NCBI RefSeq assembly: GCF_009882915.1
Contig: NZ_WTUW01000002.1
Location: 444,693 to 508,692, forward strand
Source: Sneathiella litorea
Lineage (GTDB): Bacteria > Pseudomonadota > Alphaproteobacteria > Sneathiellales > Sneathiellaceae
Length of the DNA stretch: 64,000 nucleotides
Direction: 5' to 3'
Part shown: positions 62,577 to 64,000 of the stretch, one piece after another
How the letters are laid out: every line of letters begins with the position of its first letter
Numbering within the stretch: the stretch's first letter is position 1
Translations under genes and position numbers: made by a program
The notes under the pieces: model-generated
Told to the model about the DNA's origin: nothing
The model's database searches: none
What the model saw: the letters and a program-made list of their open reading frames with translations, nothing else

Positions 62577-63422
62577 TCATTTTCCAGACCAGTGGATTAC
62601 GTACTTTTCGAGTACTAGAAAGCAGACATTTAGCCCATAACCCATTGCGCCAGTTACAAGAATTGAGCCATACATGTCTGTTAGATTATAGGAAATCTGG
62701 GCATCGATAATACGATGTCCAAGGCCGTCCGTTGCGCCAATAAACATTTCTGCGACTATGATTACCACCAACGCCATAGAGACAGCCGTGCGAAGCCCAA
62801 TAAAGGTCTGTGGCAATGTCTCGAAGAAAATCACATCGACAAATATCTGCATCCTAGATGCGCCCATGGATTTGGCCGCGAGAATGCGGGTTTGTCGCGC
62901 ATTCATGACACCATAAGCAACATTGAACACAACAACTAGAAGAGCCGCAAAGGCTGCAACTGCAATTTTAGAAAAGTCTCCCAATCCAAACAGGAGAAGA
63001 AACAACGGAAACATGGCCGTGGCTGGGGTGGAGCGAAAAAAGTCGATAATGAACTCAACTGAGCGATAAACTCTGTCACTTGCCCCTAAAACGATCCCAA
63101 GAGGAACTCCAATTATTGCGGCAATTGCGAAAGAGTAGAAGACGCGAACAAACGTGAACCAAAAGTCATTCATGACATCGCCAGTAGCAATGTTGACCCC
63201 AGTATCGAACAATGTCGCAAAAGGTGAAGGCAATAAGCTTTTGTCAACGAGAGTAAAAAAATACGCGATCCACCATACAAACAGTAAGATCAAAGGTCCG
63301 GTCGCATAAACAAACCAGTTTTGCCGTCCAAACCATGCAGAGATTAACGAGCTAATTGTCTCAGAACTTCCGTTGCTTGCAGACGACGGTTGCCCTTTTA
63401 GGTGCGGGAGAAAATTTCGCAA
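62577..63422 (-). CDS. ABC transporter permease (SsuC/TauC-like)
   Basis: A 281-aa protein with six helices starting near residue 35. The ATPase-contact loop reads ILAAKSMGASRMQIFVDVIF followed by FETLPQTFIGLRTAVSMAL. It is the first gene of the leftward importer-hydratase operon. An IS6 remnant lies about 200 bases upstream, so the promoter should be in 63423-63628. Confidence 0.92.
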   Translation of the reverse strand: MRNFLPHLKGQPSSASNGSSETISSLISAWFGRQNWFVYATGPLILLFVWWIAYFFTLVDKSLLPSPFATLFDTGVNIATGDVMNDFWFTFVRVFYSFAIAAIIGVPLGIVLGASDRVYRSVEFIIDFFRSTPATAMFPLFLLLFGLGDFSKIAVAAFAALLVVVFNVAYGVMNARQTRILAAKSMGASRMQIFVDVIFFETLPQTFIGLRTAVSMALVVIIVAEMFIGATDGLGHRIIDAQISYNLTDMYGSILVTGAMGYGLNVCFLVLEKYVIHWSGK

Positions 63423-64000
63423 TACACTACCTTTGTTTTGTGGTCAGTCGTGAGCCTGGAATTTGCCTCTTGCGTCTAGCAATGCAAAAGGAAGGGGAGA
63501 AAACAGGCTATGCAGCTAGGTTAGTAGCTGTATTGGGGCGATGGCTAGTGCCACTTTTCTTCATATGTGATGCAAAATTTGCATCGGCTCGGAGATAGTG
63601 CTGAGTTATTTTCTCATCGCTCTCACATGAGTGCTGCCTTGTCACTGTATGGCGTAAAATGGGAGCTGTCAGACGAATGCGACCTCGTCTCAGTATGGCG
63701 TAAATTGGCATAGCTAAGGCCCCTACTATGCCGCACCAAGCTGCCGCCACCCGACCAATCCGGCATTTCATTGAAGCTTGAATTCGTTCCGGCTGGTTAG
63801 TTGGCGTTCATGGAGAAGGTCATCGACGCTGCGAAGCGAAAGCGTAACTCGGACAAACATCATCACAGGTATTCTTGGATATTATAAACTACGGAGTTTA
63901 TCTTGCTTCGTAGATTGCTTCCCGCTAACTTGGCTCAGATTTTGAAATGGAGGGTAAACTTGCGGGCAAAAAGAAAGCGTCTAGGCGCCCCCGCCGGGCC
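63423..64000. other. Window end: operon promoter region, IS6 copy K and unexplained edge
   Basis: 63423-63628 should hold the promoter of the permease-hydratase operon; no operator stands out. IS6 copy K follows at 63629-63870. From 63947 a rightward ATG (MEGKLAGKKKASRRPRRA) runs open to the edge. It is basic but too short to call. Confidence 0.4.
63629..63870 (-). mobile_element. IS6-derived element, copy K (internal deletion, doubled right end)
   Basis: A right end lies at 63662 (GGAGCTGTCAGACGAATGCG) and a partial second one at about 63629 (GTGCTGCCTTGTCACTG). On the minus strand, 63867-63726 reads PVMMFVRVTLSLRSVDDLLH, ERQLTSRNEFKLQ, a stop, NAGLVGWRQLGAA, TAG. The first part is the transposase N-terminus (MMYVRFPLSLRNVEDLLHER) and the second its C-terminus (NHERHLTSR...), joined at their shared HER codons. 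The middle is therefore deleted. No left end is identified before 64000. Confidence 0.8.

Noticed and set aside
63947-64000. Start of a rightward basic protein at the window edge
   Set aside because: Only 18 codons are visible, with no convincing ribosome site or family resemblance.
1-64000. CRISPR array, tRNA or rRNA genes, prophage
   Set aside because: No regularly spaced repeats, cloverleaf-like segments, rRNA-like stretches or phage structural genes were seen.

Overview
This 64 kb window looks like a chromosomal stretch of a moderate-GC alphaproteobacterium, probably marine. I infer this from four TRAP dicarboxylate-type uptake systems, a Pot-type and two taurine/nitrate-type ABC importers, IclR and TetR regulators, and a RimK/zinc-protease/aspartoacylase cluster. 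No rRNA, tRNA, CRISPR array, phage or plasmid backbone was seen. All translations and motif calls were made by eye, without database searches.

Layout. 1-3.8 kb: a TRAP system (DctP cut by the window edge, DctM, DctQ) divergent from an IclR regulator, then a TetR gene with a strong palindromic operator. 3.9-7.2 kb: an overlapping operon of an MscS-like channel, a truncated MgtE-like protein (N and CBS domains, one membrane helix) and a full MgtE Mg2+ channel, preceded by a fragment of a CNNM/CorC gene. 7.3-10.2 kb: a four-gene cluster of an unknown 126-aa protein, a retropepsin-like zinc protease, a RimK-type ATP-grasp ligase and an aspartoacylase-like hydrolase, then yjdM. 11.1-19.9 kb: a Pot-type ABC importer divergent from three catabolic genes (diaminopropionate-lyase-like PLP enzyme, M24 hydrolase, Asp/Glu-racemase-like enzyme). 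20.3-26.0 kb: a TRAP system in operon with an amidase, a 65-aa membrane protein and a D-2-hydroxyacid dehydrogenase. 26.5-33.5 kb: an IclR-TRAP-quinone oxidoreductase-crotonase-acyl-CoA ligase operon. 34.1-38.4 kb: an RND efflux pump. 39.1-47.3 kb: a Baeyer-Villiger monooxygenase, esterase, acetoacetate-decarboxylase-like enzyme and TRAP cluster with a TetR gene. 48.2-54.2 kb: a Dabb protein, a rhodanese and a taurine-type ABC importer combined with an unusual enolase-superfamily enzyme. 55.0-58.9 kb: an AMP/thymidine phosphorylase, PRPP synthetase and beta-CASP RNase operon. 59.3-63.4 kb: a three-subunit nitrile hydratase/thiocyanate hydrolase-like enzyme in operon with its own ABC importer.

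Most units follow one plan: a high-affinity importer, the enzymes that would process its cargo, and often a local regulator. The window is therefore a series of scavenging modules.

The structure that ordinary gene calling would miss is a graveyard of at least eleven decayed copies of one IS6-family insertion sequence, lying in the gaps between modules and often touching gene 3' ends. Several copies are internally deleted, MITE-like derivatives that keep both terminal inverted repeats. One copy supplies the last codons and stop codon of a TetR gene.
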